Origin: Stramonita haemastoma
Taxonomy: Eukaryota; Mollusca; Gastropoda; Neogastropoda; Muricidae
NCBI GenBank assembly: GCA_030674155.1
Contig: CM060344.1
Span: 20,699,403-20,763,402, forward strand
Direction of reading: 5' to 3'
Length of the DNA: 64,000 bases
The notes beneath the pieces were generated by a model, which was not told the DNA's origin, ran no database searches, and saw nothing but the letters and a program-made list of their open reading frames with translations. A program made the position numbers and the translations under genes. How positions within the stretch are numbered: the stretch's first letter is position 1; every line of letters starts with the position of its first letter. Below are positions 58,345 to 64,000 of this stretch, one piece after another.

Positions 58345-58620
58345 CCAGCTGCAGAGAACAGGAGGGAGTAAACTGATGCCACAAGTTGTCTGTGTGTCTG
58401 TCTGTCTTTCTGTCTGTCTACCTGTAGCCAGCTGCAGAGAGCAGGAGGGGGTAAACTGATGCCACAAGTTGTCTGTGTGTCTGTCTGTCTTTCTGTCTGT
58501 CTACCTGTAGCCAGCTGCAGAGAGCAGGAGGGGGTAAACTGATGCCACAAGTTGTCTGTCTGTCTGTCTGTGTGTTATGTCTTGTCTGTCTGTAGCCAGC
58601 TGCAGAGAGGAGGAGGAGGG
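58345..58620 (+). repeat. 83-bp tandem repeat, four copies, each with an acceptor-like border
   Basis: Copies begin at 58345, 58428, 58511 and 58596 with ccagctgcagaga; each is preceded by a long (CTGT) tract and tag. The form is that of amplified 3' splice sites, but no associated exon was recognised. Confidence 0.85.
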
Positions 58621-59477
58621 AGAAAACTGATGCCACGACTTGTCTGTGTCTCTGTCTGTTTATCTGTGTATCTGTCTGTGTGTGTGTCAAAGGCCATGCG
58701 TCAGTGTGGAGATGAAGAGCGGCACTACAACACCGTTCTCTTCTCAAGGTCAGTAGACGTTCCTCCGCTACAGCTCAGTGATGAATAAGGAACAGAGTTC
58801 AACTTTTGCTTTTAGTTCTAGACCAGTTACAATGAACAGAATGTTGTAGCTCAACTTTTGCCTGCAGTTTTCTGTTCTAGATCAGATACAATGGACAGAA
58901 GGGCTCTGCAAAGCTCCTCATCGTCTGTAGTTTTTGAATTCAAAGTCAGAAATAGTGTGAACAAGGAAGTATGGCTTTACCTATCAATTTATGGTTTTAA
59001 CGTAGATCGAATATGTGACAAAAAAATGTTACCTCAGAATTTTGAAGCTCTGTGCTCTGCTTGCTTTTTGTAGGATGTGTTTTTAGTATTCTGTCGATGA
59101 TAGATTTGTGTAACATAAATGTTTCAAAGAATATTGTATGAAAGAGAGGATATGATTGCACGAGTGATTTTGGTATATATAAAGAATACGTTACTAGTTC
59201 AGGTTTCCAGCAGGTTATTTTCATACTTAGAATATTATTTGAGAGTTAAGTCAAGTCACAATGTGAACATCAGATAGCATTCTAAATGCTGTAAACTATT
59301 GTAAAGTCAGAAACAAGAAAGTTATAGATTTTGCATAGTCTTTTGTCCGAAATTTGTTATTTCATCATTCCTCAGTTAAAGCTCTGAGATTCACTGTGGA
59401 TGGGATTTCAAATATGCAACTGTTTGGCCACCATTATGGTAGCTGCATTCTAACTTCGGGGCTGATGTCTAAACATG

Positions 59478-59706
59478 ACACCAGTGTGCATGCATTTTTT
59501 TAAAAAGTCATCCTTTCCTGCTAGCATGCAATGGCCTACTCTTCCAAAAGGCAAAAAGGGTTGGAACATGTGGGCAAGGTGTTCTTTGCACATTTGTACA
59601 TGGGACTCTCAGTTTACAGTCTCACCTGAAGTACTTTGAAGGGAATAGCATACTGCCTGCACTGTCAGATTGTGAGCTCAGTGCTCTAGCCACTGGGCTT
59701 CCCCAC
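59478..59706 (-). mobile_element. SINE family A, diverged copy with tRNA-like head
   Basis: Body has catgcaatggcctactcttc; the right end, ctctagccactgggctt, is the reverse complement of an A-box-like region. Confidence 0.7.
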
Positions 59707-59884
59707 CCTTTTTTGGAGGAAATTTTCAGTGTTCATTTCTTTGAATAAACCGAAAGTACCAATCAGTAGCTGAGTACAGTGCAGCAGCATGCCTGTTCAC
59801 AGTGGAGAGTATTTATTCATGTCAGTGGCTAGCATCTTCAGCTCTATCATATAATCATTTAGTAGTTTTCTGGTAATATTAACC

Positions 59885-60230
59885 CAAGGTTTGCTGGTGA
59901 ATCACAGTTTTGTGTGTACCCAAGATTTGCGGGTGTATCACAGTTTTGTGTGTACCCAAGATTTGCTGGTGTATCACAGTTTTGTGTGTACCCAAGATTT
60001 GCGGGTGTATCACAGTTTTGTGTGTACCCAAGATTTGCTGGTGTATCACAGTTTTGTGTGTACCCAAGATTTGCGGGTGTATCACAGTTTTGTGTGTACC
60101 CAAGATTTGCTGGTGTATCAGTTTTGTGTGTACCCAAGATTTGCCCATGTCAGCATTTTATGTGCACTCAGGATTTGCCCATGTCACTGTTTTATGTGTA
60201 CTCAGGATTTGCCCATGTCACTGTTTTATG
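59885..60230. repeat. 36-bp minisatellite, alternating subtypes, target of the hAT insertion
   Basis: Units of 36 bp contain cagttttgtgtgtacccaag; gcgggtg and gctggtg variants alternate, a 72-bp higher-order unit. Degraded units (actcaggatttgcccatgtc) follow and end at the hAT terminus. Confidence 0.93.
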
Positions 60231-60597
60231 CAGGGTTCGTACAGTCCTTATAGGTGCTTATAAGTCTTTAAATTTGATGTAGAGTCTCATAAGGCCTTAA
60301 AAGTGCTTATATTTACACAATCGGTCCTTATAAAAAGCACTGAGGTCCTTATAAAATCAAAACTGTCTTCATTATAAAGAGAGCTAAGAAATTATGTGTG
60401 CCTTTCCCGATTATCATTATCCGCGAGAAAAAAAAAGAAAAGGAAAATTTGCGCTCAATTGATTTGCCGTCGTAAAGGGACCGTAGCAGACGAAATGTAA
60501 AGGGAAGTAAATCTCGGAACTGGCTGATAGACTGTCTGACGGAAGTGGCCCAATGCGCATGCCTTGAAAGTGAAAATAACCGTTCCAAGCCACCAAA

Positions 60598-64000
<3,403 letters not shown>

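Noticed and set aside
58694..58749. Possible exon AMRQCGDEERHYNTVLFS between tcaaag and gtcagt
   Set aside because: No match to MSH6 after exon 9, weak acceptor; kept only as a question linked to the 83-bp array.
59859..60282. Several 90-120 codon frames in all phases
   Set aside because: Produced by the 36-bp array, open in several frames at once.

Overview
This is a window of an intron-rich animal nuclear genome. The AT-rich composition, short exons with GT-AG borders, tRNA-derived SINEs, decayed LINE tails and very long (CA)n/(CT)n tracts suggest a mollusc, possibly a gastropod; the species cannot be fixed from sequence alone. No prokaryotic operons, CRISPR arrays, viruses or toxin genes were seen.

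Layout. (1) 1-8210, plus strand: the 3' part of a TPD52-family (tumour protein D52/D54-like) gene, four coding exons, stop at 8210; its 5' end lies before the window. (2) 8211-17470: 3' flank, possible long 3' UTR, a decayed LINE tail and short repeats. (3) 19917-45124, minus strand: a nearly complete RPN2 (ribophorin II) gene in 19 phase-consistent coding exons (1889 nt, about 630 residues; the human protein is 631). Only the last few codons are unresolved. (4) 45125-45456: a 332-bp gap between two divergent start codons, a likely shared promoter. (5) 45457-57338, plus strand: the N-terminal nine exons of MSH6 (PIP-like box, PWWP domain, acidic/basic linker, start of the MutS core). Exons 1, 2, 3 and 7 each differ by exactly one base from the length that neighbouring phases require. 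(6) 57339-60230: MSH6 intron 9 as far as visible, with tandem arrays. (7) 60231 to the end: a hAT-superfamily DNA transposon with a CAGGG terminus and a two-exon BED-finger transposase open to the window edge.

Recurrent theme. In all three host genes, minisatellites include or abut splice junctions: they copy the 3' splice site and first exon bases (TPD52 last exon, RPN2 exons 10 and 17) or the exon end and 5' splice site (RPN2 exon 7, MSH6 exon 8). Two more arrays run up to an acceptor (RPN2 exon 16, MSH6 exon 7). The result is dozens of decoy splice sites beside real ones; a few would give in-frame insertions.

Mobile elements. Besides the hAT element there are two well-supported and two weaker TTAA-flanked piggyBac-like non-autonomous elements, all in or just beyond RPN2 and each with an ATGGCG-type start near its right end on the minus strand. 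There are also three tRNA-derived SINE families (about 13, 2 and 2 copies) and LINE C-terminal relics, one an inverted pair consistent with twin priming.

Roles. RPN2 is a subunit of the ER oligosaccharyltransferase, MSH6 is half of the MutS-alpha mismatch sensor, and TPD52 proteins are coiled-coil vesicle-traffic adaptors. They are not an obvious pathway; only RPN2 and MSH6 are likely to share regulation.
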